From Nocardioides pinisoli (lineage in GTDB: Bacteria > Actinomycetota > Actinomycetes > Propionibacteriales > Nocardioidaceae): 64,000 bases of DNA. Location of the stretch: assembly GCF_024199985.1 (NCBI RefSeq), contig NZ_JANARS010000004.1:62001-126000 (forward strand), in the 5' to 3' direction. Both the position numbers and the translations under genes were made by a program. Below the pieces are notes generated by a model, which saw only the letters and a program-made list of their open reading frames with translations, did not search any database and was not told the origin of the DNA. The number at the start of each line of letters is the position of its first letter. Positions within the stretch are counted from its first letter, which is position 1. Positions 1 to 7,690 of this stretch are shown here, in pieces.

Positions 1-280
1 GGCCCTCGTGCTCCTCGACCACGGTCGCGAGGTCGTCGGCGAGCTGGCCGCTCTCGGGCATCCGGGTCCGGGAGTAGAACGCGAGGAGCACCGGAGCGGT
101 CCTCGACTGCTCGAGCAGGCCCTGGAAGCCCTGCTCGTCGACCAGCACGCTGTAGGAGCGCGCGTCGGAGGGCGCGCCCGGTGCGGCCGGCCGGGAGGCG
201 GGCGCGCCGGCCGGGGCGGGCGGCCGACCGAGACCGGAGAGGTCGATGGCACCTGGACGGCTGAAGGGCTGCTGCGTCAT
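1..280 (-). CDS. Thioredoxin-fold protein, YbbN/CnoX-like (N-terminal part)
   Basis: Only the first 93 codons lie in the window; the gene runs off the left edge. The protein starts MTQQPFSRPGAIDLSGLG, has a Pro/Ala-rich linker of about 35 residues, then a thioredoxin-like segment (SYSVLVDEQGF... PVLLAFYSRTRMPESGQL). Where thioredoxins carry WCxxC this protein reads R-M-P-E, so both redox cysteines are absent. That fits the YbbN/CnoX group of thioredoxin-TPR holdase/co-chaperones, many of which have degenerate active sites. The TPR half would lie outside the window, so the assignment rests on the N-terminal half only. The start at 280 is supported by a TAGGAT hexamer six bases upstream (leaderless arrangement). 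Confidence 0.6.
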   Translation of the reverse strand, partial: MTQQPFSRPGAIDLSGLGRPPAPAGAPASRPAAPGAPSDARSYSVLVDEQGFQGLLEQSRTAPVLLAFYSRTRMPESGQLADDLATVVEEHEG

Positions 281-286
281 GGCTCA

Positions 287-331
287 ATCCTAGGGAGAGG
301 AGCAACGTCCGGGAGCAGGGGTCGGTAGCCT
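287..331. promoter_or_regulatory. Divergent leaderless promoters (thioredoxin-like gene / gtrA-like gene)
   Basis: On the minus strand TAGGAT (292 to 287) ends six bases before the ATG at 280. On the plus strand TAGCCT (326-331) ends six bases before the ATG at 338. Both fit the actinobacterial -10 consensus TANNNT at the distance expected if transcription starts on the A of ATG. Neither gene has a Shine-Dalgarno sequence. Transcription start sites are inferred. Confidence 0.5.
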
Positions 332-337
332 CGATCC

Positions 338-913
338 ATGGGATCCCGGGGAGCCGCCCTGACGACGCGCCACCGGCGCAACGTCGGTCTCCTCCTCCGC
401 TTCGGCGTCGTGGGCGTCTCCGGGGTGCTGGTCAACCTGCTGACCCTCGTCGTGCTGCGCCGGTTCGGCCCGCACTTCGACGAGGCCGTCGTCGCCATCG
501 GGTCCTCCGGGTTCAACCTGCGCTGGTACCACGTCTACTCGACGCTCGCCTTCCTGGTCGCGAACCTGTCCAACTTCCAGCTCAACCGCACGTGGACCTT
601 CAAGAGCAACCTCGCCGCGCGCTGGTGGCGCGAGTACTGGCCATTCCTCGTGGTGGGCCTGGCCGGACAGGTGATCGGCCTGGCGCTGCTCACGCTCCTC
701 ATGCACCCCGGTTCTCCCATCAGCCTGCCGAGCGACGTCTTCGACGACTCCTCGGGCCTCCGCAACCGGCTCTACTGGTCCCAGCTCATCGTGATCACCG
801 TGGTGACGCCGCTGTCGTTCGTGCTCAACAAGCTCTGGACCTTTGCCGCCGTCCGCAGCGCCCGGCTGGGCCTCCTCGAGGAGGGACGCGGCGACGACGT
901 GCACGTGCCGTGA
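338..913 (+). CDS. GtrA-family membrane protein
   Basis: A 191-residue protein with four hydrophobic segments (about residues 18-40, 66-88, 104-126 and 145-168), the layout of the GtrA/DPMS family. Two segments end in the family signature N-x-x-W-T-F: FQLNRTWTF after the second and VLNKLWTF after the fourth. GtrA proteins are thought to help move lipid-linked sugars across the membrane during O-antigen or cell-wall glycosylation. No glycosyltransferase lies next to it here, so the substrate is unknown. It is divergent from the thioredoxin-like gene; the ATG at 338 has no ribosome binding site but has a well-placed -10 (leaderless). Confidence 0.85.
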   Translation: MGSRGAALTTRHRRNVGLLLRFGVVGVSGVLVNLLTLVVLRRFGPHFDEAVVAIGSSGFNLRWYHVYSTLAFLVANLSNFQLNRTWTFKSNLAARWWREYWPFLVVGLAGQVIGLALLTLLMHPGSPISLPSDVFDDSSGLRNRLYWSQLIVITVVTPLSFVLNKLWTFAAVRSARLGLLEEGRGDDVHVP

Positions 914-987
914 GGCACGTCGTCACCTGTCGTCGTGCCGCTACTGCGTGGTAGAACATGCCGGGGTTTCGAGGGGAGGACCACGCC

Positions 988-1716
988 ATGACGACTGCGG
1001 GGTCGTACGACTTCAACGGCTACCAGGTGCTCGTCGTCGGCGGCACGCGCGGCGCGGGGCACCGCATCGCGTCGGCCTTCGCCGCCTCCGGGGCGTCGGT
1101 CACCGTCACGGGCACGATGATGCTGCGCTCCCTCTACGACAGCGACCTGTCGGCCTTCGACTACGAGTCGGTCAACCTGGCCCGCCAGGACTCGATCGAC
1201 CACCTCGTCGGCACCGTCGGCCACCTCGACGTCCTCGTGCTGGCGGCGTCCTGCCACCTCCCCCACGGCCTCCCGCCCGGCGAGCAGGCGTTCATCGCCG
1301 GGGCCGCCCGGTCCGGGCTCCTCGGTCCGACGTTCCTGACCACCCGGCTCCGGCTCAAGCTCGGGCAGAGCCCCGCCCTGGGCGGTGGGTGCGTCGTCAA
1401 CACCGGCGCCGTGACCAGCTGGCTCCAGCTGTCCACCACGCCGGAGGCCGCCCAGCGCGAGCTCGTCGAGTCGACGGCGCGTGCCGGCCGCAACTGGGCC
1501 GGCCTGGGCGTGCGCGTCAACTCCGTCCTGCAGGAGGGCCGCTCCGTGCTGCCCCGTCAGTACGCCCCGAGCGCCCCCGTGGGCGGCAGCCGGGTCGCCG
1601 GCGGGACCATGGTCCGCTCCCAGCCCCGGGTGGGCGACGCCGTCACCGACGCCGCGCTCTTCCTCGCGAGCAGCGCGGCAGCCCGGATCACCGGGCAGAC
1701 CCTGCGGATCAGCTGA
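988..1716 (+). CDS. SDR-family protein lacking the catalytic Tyr/Lys
   Basis: A 242-residue Rossmann protein of the short-chain dehydrogenase/reductase family. The N-terminal GGTRGAG (residues 18-24) fits the classical cofactor-binding TGxxxGxG, LVLAAS fits the NNAG strand, and GVRVNSV (174-180) is the usual segment after the active-site helix. The YxxxK dyad is missing: the matching stretch (149-156) reads S-T-T-P-E-A-A-Q, and residues 141-170 contain no Tyr or Lys. It may bind NAD(P) without acting as a dehydrogenase, or be a decayed copy. I chose the ATG at 988 because GAGGGGAGGA lies 7-16 bases upstream; an in-frame ATG at 958 lacks such a site. Substrate unknown. Confidence 0.75.
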   Translation: MTTAGSYDFNGYQVLVVGGTRGAGHRIASAFAASGASVTVTGTMMLRSLYDSDLSAFDYESVNLARQDSIDHLVGTVGHLDVLVLAASCHLPHGLPPGEQAFIAGAARSGLLGPTFLTTRLRLKLGQSPALGGGCVVNTGAVTSWLQLSTTPEAAQRELVESTARAGRNWAGLGVRVNSVLQEGRSVLPRQYAPSAPVGGSRVAGGTMVRSQPRVGDAVTDAALFLASSAAARITGQTLRIS

Positions 1717-1880
1717 CCGTCGCGTCCAGCGCGCGCCCCATCTCGGGCAACATCGCCGAATCGCCCCGATCGGCGAGCGGACGAGGTTACATTTCACCCA
1801 CACGGAAGCAACACGGGATCCACAGCGTCCCTCGCCGTCTCGGGCCGGCGCTCCCTCGTCGCTCGGAAGGACGTGCTCCC

Positions 1881-2369
1881 TTGACCGCAGACCTGGTCTC
1901 CTCCCACCCGCTCGCCCGGGGCGTCTCCAGGGGCCGGCCCGGCTCCCGCCGGGGACGCGAGAAGCTCCTGGAGCAGTCGCCGGGGGCCGGTTCGCCGGTT
2001 TGCCACCTGTGGGCATCGCTCGTCGACGTGCTCGACGCCATCGACGGCCCCACCTCGGCCCTGCTCGCGACGGCGGACGGCGAGGCGGTGGCCGTCCACG
2101 GCCTCGCCCGGGACGACGTCGCCCGGGTCGCGCGCCAGAGCAGGGCGGCGTTCGCGGCGCGCGCGGACGGTGGACCGGACCCGGAGCAGGCCGTCGACAC
2201 GGTCGAGCTCACGATGGGCCTGTGCCACACCGTGGTCGCGTCGGTGCCGACGCCGCAGGAGCGCCACCTGCTCACCGTGACGGCGCAGGGCGTGAGCGTG
2301 CAGGTGCTCGAGGCCTGGACCCGCCGGCTCGCCGACGACATCCACCTGGCCCTGAGGACTTCGGCCTAG
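1881..2369 (+). CDS. Small roadblock/LC7-like protein
   Basis: A 162-residue protein without signal peptide or membrane segment. After a basic N-terminus (about 35 residues) comes LWASLVDVLDAIDG, then SALLATADGEAVAVHG, a helical stretch rich in Ala/Arg, and a second beta-rich part (VELTMGLCHTVVASV, LLTVTAQGVSVQVLEAW). This beta-alpha-beta pattern, with 'LL-x-DGE' on strand two, resembles roadblock/LC7 (MglB-like) proteins, which regulate small GTPases or bind regulatory partners; no GTPase of that kind is adjacent. The start is TTG at 1881, with GGAAGG ten bases upstream; no better in-frame start exists. It ends convergently with meaB, both stop codons sharing CTAG at 2366-2369. The family call is tentative. 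Confidence 0.5.
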   Translation: MTADLVSSHPLARGVSRGRPGSRRGREKLLEQSPGAGSPVCHLWASLVDVLDAIDGPTSALLATADGEAVAVHGLARDDVARVARQSRAAFAARADGGPDPEQAVDTVELTMGLCHTVVASVPTPQERHLLTVTAQGVSVQVLEAWTRRLADDIHLALRTSA

Positions 2370-3373
2370 TCGGCTGCCCGTCCCGTCGTCCGTCCCGGCT
2401 CCACACCGTCCGCGATCAGGTCGTCCGCGGCCGCGTAGGGGTCCACCTCGCCGGCGGCCACGCGCTCGGCGAGCGCGTCGAGGTCGGCGCCGGAGTCGGC
2501 GCGGGCCCAGCGCTCGCGCAGCGCCGCAAGGGCGATCGCCTCCACCTCCCGGCGGGCCCGGAGCGTACGACGTCGCGCGAGCTCGCCCGACTCGCGCAGC
2601 CAGGCAGCGTGCCGGTCGACCTCCGCCAGCAGGTCGTCGATCCCCGCGCCGGTGCTGGCGACCGTCTGGACCACGGGGGGACGCCACGCACCGTCGCGAC
2701 GCTCGGCCATCGCGAGCATCGTCCGGAGCTCGCGTCGGGTGCGGTCGGCCCCCTCGCGGTCGGCCTTGTTGACGGCGTAGACGTCGCCGATCTCGAGGAT
2801 CCCCGCCTTGGCGGCCTGGATGCCGTCGCCCATCCCCGGGGCGAGCAGCACCAGCGTGGTGTCGGCGAGCCCGGCGACCTCGACCTCGCTCTGCCCGACG
2901 CCGACGGTCTCCACGACGACGACGTCGCAACCGGCCGCGTCGAGGACCCGCACCGCCTGGGGCGTCGACCAGGCCAGTCCGCCGAGGTGCCCGCGCGCAC
3001 CCATCGAGCGGATGTAGACGTCCCGGTCGAGCGCGTGGTCGCCCATGCGCACCCGGTCACCGAGCAGCGCCCCGCCCGAGAAGGGCGAGGAGGGGTCGAT
3101 GGCCAGGACACCGACCCGCCTGCCCGCGCGCCTCATCCCGGCGACGAGCGCGTTGGTGGTGGTGGACTTGCCCACCCCGGGCGCGCCCGTGATGCCCAGC
3201 ACGTGGGCGCGGCCGGCGTCGGGACCGATCGCGGCCATCACCTCGCGCAGGAGCGGCGACGCGTCCTCCACGAGGGTGATCAGACGGGCGACGGCGGCCG
3301 GGTCACCCGCACGTGCCCGTGCGACGAGGTCGGGGACCGCGTGGGCCCCCCGCCTCGCCACGCCGGAGGCCAC
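2366..3373 (-). CDS. meaB: MeaB/ArgK-family GTPase, chaperone of a B12-dependent acyl-CoA mutase
   Basis: A 335-residue SIMIBI-class GTPase. Visible motifs are the P-loop GAPGVGKS (63-70), the MeaB signature ETVGVGQSEVEVAGLADT, and NKAD for guanine specificity. MeaB proteins gate loading of adenosylcobalamin onto methylmalonyl-CoA mutase and related mutases and protect them from inactivation. In this window the natural client is the ethylmalonyl-CoA mutase at 22536-24581; a methylmalonyl-CoA mutase elsewhere in the genome is also possible. The start is GTG at 3373, seven bases after the thiolase stop, so the two genes very likely form an operon. Length and motifs are normal for the family. 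Confidence 0.93.
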   Translation of the reverse strand: MASGVARRGAHAVPDLVARARAGDPAAVARLITLVEDASPLLREVMAAIGPDAGRAHVLGITGAPGVGKSTTTNALVAGMRRAGRRVGVLAIDPSSPFSGGALLGDRVRMGDHALDRDVYIRSMGARGHLGGLAWSTPQAVRVLDAAGCDVVVVETVGVGQSEVEVAGLADTTLVLLAPGMGDGIQAAKAGILEIGDVYAVNKADREGADRTRRELRTMLAMAERRDGAWRPPVVQTVASTGAGIDDLLAEVDRHAAWLRESGELARRRTLRARREVEAIALAALRERWARADSGADLDALAERVAAGEVDPYAAADDLIADGVEPGRTTGRAAD

Positions 3374-3380
3374 CGCCTCC

Positions 3381-4586
3381 TCACGCAGAGGGGACGCGGA
3401 CGATCAGGGCGTCGCCCTGGCCGCCACCACCGCAGAGCGCGGCCGCGCCCACCCCGCCGCCGCGCCGCTGCAGCTCGAGGGCGAGGGTGAGCACGACCCG
3501 GGTGCCGGACATGCCGACCGGGTGGCCCAGCGCGATGGCGCCACCGTTGACGTTGACCTTGGCGTCCGGGATGCCGAGCTCGCGCGCCGACGCGATGCCG
3601 ACGGCGGCGAACGCCTCGTTGAACTCGACCAGGTCGAGGTCGGAGGGCGAGATCCCCTCCTTCTCGCACGCCTTCGCCGTCGCGGCGGCCGGCTGGAGCT
3701 GGAGGGTCGAGTCGGGCCCGGCCACCTGGCCGTGCGCACCGATCTCCGCGAGCCACGTCAGTCCGAGCTCCTCGGCCTTCGCCCGGCTCATCACGACCAC
3801 CGCGGCCGCGCCGTCGGAGATCTGCGAGGCCGAGCCCGCGGTGACGGTGCCCTCCTTGCTGAAGGCGGGGCGGAGCTTGCCCAGGGACTCCACGGTGGTG
3901 TCGCCCCGGACGCCCTCGTCCTCGCTCACCACGACCGGGTCGCCCTTGCGCTGCGGGATCTCCACGGGGACCACCTCGTCGGCGAAGACGCCGTTCTTCC
4001 AGGCGACCGCGGCCTTCTGGTGCGAGTGGGCCGCGAAGGTGTCCTGCTCCTCACGGGTGAGGTTGGCGCCGGCGGCGTTGCACTCCTCGGTGAGCAGGCC
4101 CATGGCCTGCGAGGTGAACTGGTCGAAGAGGGCGTCGTAGGCCATCGAGTCGACCAGCTTCACGTCGCCGAACTTCACGCCCTCCCGCGACTTGGGCAGG
4201 AAGTGCGGGGCCTGCGTCATGGACTCCATGCCACCGGCGACGACGATCTCGCACTCGCCCGACCGCACGAGCTGGTCGGCCAGCGCGATCGCGTTGAGGC
4301 CGGACAGGCACACCTTGTTGATGGTGATGGAGGGCACCGACATCGGGATGCCACCCTTCACCGCGGCGACGCGCGCCGGGTTCTGGCCGGCGCCCGCCTG
4401 GATGACCTGGCCCATGATCACGTAGTCGACCTGGTCGCCGGCGACGCCCGCCTTGTCGAGGGCGCCCTTGATGGCGACGCCGCCCAGGTCGGCGGCCGAC
4501 TGGTCCTTGAGCCCGCCGAGGAGGCGGCCGATGGGGGTGCGAGCCCCGGCGACGATGACCGAAGGTGAGTGTGCGGATCCGGACAT
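3381..4586 (-). CDS. Acetyl-CoA C-acetyltransferase (thiolase)
   Basis: A 401-residue thiolase with a full active site: nucleophile Cys93 in [16 protein letters not shown], His355 in [10 protein letters not shown], and Cys385 in CGGGGQG. It condenses two acetyl-CoA to acetoacetyl-CoA, or does the reverse in fatty-acid breakdown. The length and motifs suit the biosynthetic AtoB/PhaA type. It sits directly upstream of meaB on the same strand, with ccr, epimerase, ecm and 3-hydroxybutyryl-CoA dehydrogenase within 20 kb, which suggests it feeds the ethylmalonyl-CoA pathway. The ATG has GGAGG about nine bases upstream, and TAGTGT (4643 to 4638) is a possible -10 giving a leader of about 45 bases. 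Confidence 0.93.
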   Translation of the reverse strand: MSGSAHSPSVIVAGARTPIGRLLGGLKDQSAADLGGVAIKGALDKAGVAGDQVDYVIMGQVIQAGAGQNPARVAAVKGGIPMSVPSITINKVCLSGLNAIALADQLVRSGECEIVVAGGMESMTQAPHFLPKSREGVKFGDVKLVDSMAYDALFDQFTSQAMGLLTEECNAAGANLTREEQDTFAAHSHQKAAVAWKNGVFADEVVPVEIPQRKGDPVVVSEDEGVRGDTTVESLGKLRPAFSKEGTVTAGSASQISDGAAAVVVMSRAKAEELGLTWLAEIGAHGQVAGPDSTLQLQPAAATAKACEKEGISPSDLDLVEFNEAFAAVGIASARELGIPDAKVNVNGGAIALGHPVGMSGTRVVLTLALELQRRGGGVGAAALCGGGGQGDALIVRVPSA

Positions 4587-4848
4587 GGCGGGTGCCTCCA
4601 GCGGTGGGAACGAAGTTCGGTGTCGGTGCTGCTTCGGACACTACCCACCGTGGCACGTGCGCCGGGAGGGGTGCGCCTCGTCGCCTCGGTGAGGCGCTCG
4701 TCACACCGGCGCGGCCGAGCCGGGCAGTCACCAAAATGTGGGAGCCCGCACTCTCCGCCCACCCCTCCGGGTGTGCGTCGTGATGCGCTGTACGACATCG
4801 AGCTCCTCGGGGACTCGTCCCTCACCCCCACCTCCGAGGAGTGCCCCG
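4587..4848. other. Divergent intergenic region, thiolase / LamG protein
   Basis: 262 bases between divergent starts. Besides the thiolase ribosome binding site and its possible -10 (4638-4643, minus strand), it holds the RBS GAGGAG (4836-4841) of the LamG gene. I see no RNA gene, no convincing operator and no small coding sequence. Confidence 0.4.
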
Positions 4849-5607
4849 ATGAACCGGTTCCGTCGCCTCTCCACCTCCGTCGCTGCCACGACCACGGCCG
4901 CCGCGCTCGCCGTCGCACTGACGGGCCCGCCGGCCAGCGCCCGCACCGACGACCTGGCCGGCCTGTGGCTGCTCAACGAGGGCGCCGGCCAGGTGGCCAA
5001 CGACCTCTCGTTCAGCGGCAACAGCGGCCGGCTCGGGTCGACCTCGAGTGCCGACGCGCACGACCCGGAGTGGATCACCCTGCCCCGCCTGTTCCTCCTC
5101 AAGCGCGCCGCGTTGCGCTTCTCGGGGTCGCAGAGCGTCCGGATGCCCGACGCGCCGTCGCTCGAGCCGGACGGCGTCACGGTGCTGGCGCGGGTGCGCA
5201 GCACCGGGCCCGGCGCCTTCCGCTACGTGCTGTCCAAGGGCGCCTTCCAGTGCGAGAACGCCTCCTACGGCCTCTACACCGGCGGCGACGGGGGCCTCCG
5301 GTTCTACGTCTCCGACGGGACGCAGGTCCACCTGTCGGCCGACGCGGGCCCCGGGCTCTGGGACGGCGCGTGGCACACCGTGCGGGGAGCGTTCGACGGC
5401 CAGGAGCTGCGGCTGTACGTCGACGGGGCCCAGGTGGGCGCGCCCGTGCCCGCCCCGGTGAGCGTCTACTACGGCATGCCGACCGGCGACGACTTCTACC
5501 TCGGCGACTACTCCGGCCCGTGCGCCAGCCCGCTCGGCTTCGTCGGCGACATCGACGCCGCGGCCGTCATCGGCCACTACGACGACGACGCGAGCCTGGC
5601 CCAGTAG
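4849..5607 (+). CDS. Secreted LamG/concanavalin-A-like protein
   Basis: A 252-residue protein with an N-terminal signal peptide (basic MNRFRR, hydrophobic core, cleavage probably after PPASA near residue 27). The rest is one jelly-roll domain of the LamG/pentraxin type: LAGLWLLNEGAGQVANDLS opens it, and WHTVRGAFDGQELRLYVDG, the typical 'W-H-x-V...L-Y-V-D-G' strand pair, lies in the middle. Such domains bind carbohydrate or protein outside the cell. No catalytic residues, anchor or LPXTG are present, so it is probably soluble. GAGGAG seven bases before the ATG fixes the start. The ligand is unknown. Confidence 0.8.
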   Translation: MNRFRRLSTSVAATTTAAALAVALTGPPASARTDDLAGLWLLNEGAGQVANDLSFSGNSGRLGSTSSADAHDPEWITLPRLFLLKRAALRFSGSQSVRMPDAPSLEPDGVTVLARVRSTGPGAFRYVLSKGAFQCENASYGLYTGGDGGLRFYVSDGTQVHLSADAGPGLWDGAWHTVRGAFDGQELRLYVDGAQVGAPVPAPVSVYYGMPTGDDFYLGDYSGPCASPLGFVGDIDAAAVIGHYDDDASLAQ

Positions 5608-5695
5608 GTCCGCACGACGCCGCGGCTCCGGCGCGCGGGAGTGGCGACCGTCACACACCCTCGCCCCGGCGCCCGGCGTCGTACAGCATGTGCCC

Positions 5696-6145
5696 ATGAG
5701 CCCCGAGCTGAGCGACGTCCGGCACCTGTTCACCGCCATCGACCACGTGGGCATCGCCGTCCCCGACCTCGACGCGGCGACGGCCTTCTACCGCGATGCC
5801 TACGGCATGGAGGTCCTCCACGAGGAGGTCAACGAGGAGCAGGGCGTCCGCGAGGCGATGGTGGGGGTCGGCGACTCCGGCTCGTGCATCCAGCTGCTCG
5901 CGCCGCTGACGCCCGAGTCGACGATCGCGAAGTTCCTCGACCGCAACGGCCCCGGCATCCAGCAGCTCGCCTTCCGCGTCGAGGACGTCGAGCACGTCGC
6001 GGCCGTGCTGCGCGAGCGGCGCCTGCGCCTGCTCTACGACGCCCCCAGGCGCGGCACCTCCGACAGCCGCGTCAACTTCATCCACCCCAAGGATGCCGGC
6101 GGCGTGCTGGTCGAGCTCGTCGAGCCGGCCGCGCACGCCCACTAA
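5696..6145 (+). CDS. mce: Methylmalonyl-/ethylmalonyl-CoA epimerase (VOC fold)
   Basis: A 149-residue VOC-fold protein with the epimerase layout: IDHVGIAVPDLDAATAFY at the N-terminus (metal-ligand His), SCIQLLAPL with a central Gln, GPGIQQLAFRVEDV, and the C-terminal metal-binding HPKDAGGVLVELVE. It interconverts the 2R and 2S epimers of methylmalonyl-CoA; enzymes of this type also act on ethylmalonyl-CoA, the product of the neighbouring ccr. The segment that reads HHxA in many homologues is QQLA here, so one metal ligand may be replaced. It lies 120 bases upstream of ccr on the same strand. The start may be ATG 5696 or the in-frame GTG at 5690; neither has a clear ribosome binding site. Confidence 0.85.
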   Translation: MSPELSDVRHLFTAIDHVGIAVPDLDAATAFYRDAYGMEVLHEEVNEEQGVREAMVGVGDSGSCIQLLAPLTPESTIAKFLDRNGPGIQQLAFRVEDVEHVAAVLRERRLRLLYDAPRRGTSDSRVNFIHPKDAGGVLVELVEPAAHAH

Positions 6146-6194
6146 GGCGCCCACGGGGTTGTAGCGACGTACGTCACACCTCCGACCGCTCGAG

Positions 6195-6210
6195 GTTACT
6201 CGCCGGTATC
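6195..6210. promoter_or_regulatory. Candidate operator over the ccr promoter
   Basis: GTTACTCGCCGGTATC is an imperfect inverted repeat (GTTAC-N6-GTATC). It overlaps TATCTT (6207-6212), a TANNNT-type -10 upstream of ccr. A similar element, GTTACCCGTCAGTCAC, lies at 24602-24617 over the ecm promoter; 11 of 16 positions agree. A regulator binding here would be placed to repress. No regulator gene is identified in the window. Confidence 0.4.
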
Positions 6211-6230
6211 TTGACCGCCACCCGTGCCAC

Positions 6231-6254
6231 CGATGCCTCACCCGATGCCTCACC
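6231..6254 (+). repeat. Perfect 12-bp tandem duplication in the ccr leader
   Basis: CGATGCCTCACC occurs twice in a row (6231-6242, 6243-6254), directly before the ribosome binding site AGGAGA of ccr. Each copy carries an ATG in frame with ccr, giving extra possible starts. The unit is four codons long, so the duplication keeps the frame. Confidence 0.8.
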
Positions 6255-6265
6255 AGGAGACACCC

Positions 6266-7606
6266 GTGCAGAACATCCTCGACGCCATCCAGTCCGGCAA
6301 CGCCACCTCGGAGGACTTCGCCTCCCTGGAGCTCCCGGAGTCCTACCGCGCCGCCTTCGTGAAGAAGGACGAGGTCGACATGTTCGAGGGGGTGCCGTCG
6401 AAGGACAAGGACCCCCGCAAGTCGATCCACGTCGACGAGGTGCCGCTGCCCGAGCTCGGTCCCGGCGAGGCCTTCGTGGCCGTGATGGCCAGCGCCATCA
6501 ACTACAACACCGTGTGGACGTCGATCTTCGAGCCGGTCTCCACCTTCGGCTTTCTCGAGCGCTACGGCCGCAACTCCGAGCTGACCAAGCGCCACGACCT
6601 GCCCTACCACGTGGTCGGGTCCGACCTCAGCGGCGTCGTGCTGGCCGTCGGCGCGGGCGTGACCAAGTGGAAGCCCGGCGACCGCGTCGTCGCCCACTGC
6701 CTCTCGGTCGAGCTCGAGGGCCCCGACGGCCACAACGACACGATGCTCGACACCGAGCAGCGCATCTGGGGCTTCGAGACCAACTTCGGCGGGCTGGCCG
6801 ACGTCGCGATGGTCAAGGCCAACCAGCTGATGCCCAAGCCCGAGCACCTCACCTGGGAGGAGGCCGCCTCCCCCGGCCTCGTCAACTGCACCGCCTACCG
6901 CCAGCTCGTCAGCAAGAACGGCGGCGACATGAAGCAGGGCGACAACGTCCTCATCTGGGGCGCCTCGGGTGGCCTCGGCGGGTTCGCGACGCAGTACGCC
7001 CTCAACGGCGGTGCGACGCCCGTGTGCGTGGTCTCCAACGAGGAGAAGGCCCAGATCGCCCGCAGCATGGGAGCGGAGCTGATCATCAACCGCTCCGAGG
7101 AGGGCTACAAGTTCTGGAACGACGAGGGCACCGAGCAGGACCCGCGCGAGTGGAAGCGCTTCGGCGCCCGCATCCGCGAGCTCACCGGCGGCGAGGACAT
7201 CGACATCGTCTTCGAGCACCCGGGCCGCGAGACCTTCGGCGCCTCGGTGTTCGTCACCCGCAAGGGCGGCACCATCACCACCTGCGCGTCGACCACGGGC
7301 TTCATGCACGAGTACGACAACCGCTACCTGTGGATGAACCTCAAGCGCATCATCTCCAGCCACTTCGCCAACTACCGCGAGTCGTGGGAGGCCAACCGCC
7401 TCATCGCCAAGGGCAAGATCCACCCCACGCTGTCGAAGACCTACTCGCTCGACGAGGTCGGCCAGGCCTCGCTCGACGTCCACCAGAACGCCCACCAGGG
7501 CAAGGTCGGCGTCCTGTGCCTCGCCCCTGAGGAGGGTCTGGGCGTCCTGGACGAGGAGATGCGCGCCCGCCACGAGAGCGCCATCAACAGGTTCCGCGGG
7601 GTCTGA
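6266..7606 (+). CDS. ccr: Crotonyl-CoA carboxylase/reductase
   Basis: A 446-residue zinc-free medium-chain reductase that reductively carboxylates crotonyl-CoA with NADPH and CO2 to (2S)-ethylmalonyl-CoA. It opens VQNILDAIQSGNATSEDF and carries the CO2-binding set of Ccr: Asn81 (INYNTVW), Phe170-Glu171 (GFETNFGG) and His366 (SSHFANY; His365 in the Kitasatospora enzyme). The Rossmann motif is WGASGGLGGFATQ. I chose GTG at 6266 because AGGAGA ends five bases before it and residue numbers then match the family; in-frame GTG 6224, ATG 6233 and ATG 6245 are alternatives. Upstream are a candidate -10 and operator, downstream a strong hairpin, so it is probably monocistronic. It either drives acetate assimilation or supplies ethylmalonyl-CoA for polyketides. 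Confidence 0.97.
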   Translation: MQNILDAIQSGNATSEDFASLELPESYRAAFVKKDEVDMFEGVPSKDKDPRKSIHVDEVPLPELGPGEAFVAVMASAINYNTVWTSIFEPVSTFGFLERYGRNSELTKRHDLPYHVVGSDLSGVVLAVGAGVTKWKPGDRVVAHCLSVELEGPDGHNDTMLDTEQRIWGFETNFGGLADVAMVKANQLMPKPEHLTWEEAASPGLVNCTAYRQLVSKNGGDMKQGDNVLIWGASGGLGGFATQYALNGGATPVCVVSNEEKAQIARSMGAELIINRSEEGYKFWNDEGTEQDPREWKRFGARIRELTGGEDIDIVFEHPGRETFGASVFVTRKGGTITTCASTTGFMHEYDNRYLWMNLKRIISSHFANYRESWEANRLIAKGKIHPTLSKTYSLDEVGQASLDVHQNAHQGKVGVLCLAPEEGLGVLDEEMRARHESAINRFRGV

Positions 7607-7638
7607 TCCCCGCCTGCGGTCTCGGACCTGAGACCTTT

Positions 7639-7690
7639 CACACCCCGGTTCGCGCGACTCCTCGGAAGTCGCCCCGCGAGCCGGGGTGTG
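7639..7690. terminator. Long hairpin downstream of ccr
   Basis: A perfect 10-bp outer stem (CACACCCCGG at 7639-7648 with CCGGGGTGTG at 7681-7690) encloses a second stem (GCGACT / AGTCGC). It starts about 30 bases after the ccr stop and is followed by TTCTTGGG, not a clean T-tract, as is common for actinobacterial terminators. Confidence 0.6.

Noticed and set aside
8..328. A plus-strand frame of 106 codons at the left edge
   Set aside because: It is antisense to the thioredoxin-like gene, which has a recognisable fold and a proper start.
5614..5682. Long-range inverted repeat ACGACGCC / GGCGTCGT as a terminator for the LamG gene
   Set aside because: The loop is over 50 bases and its right arm reaches the epimerase start; it is probably chance in GC-rich DNA.
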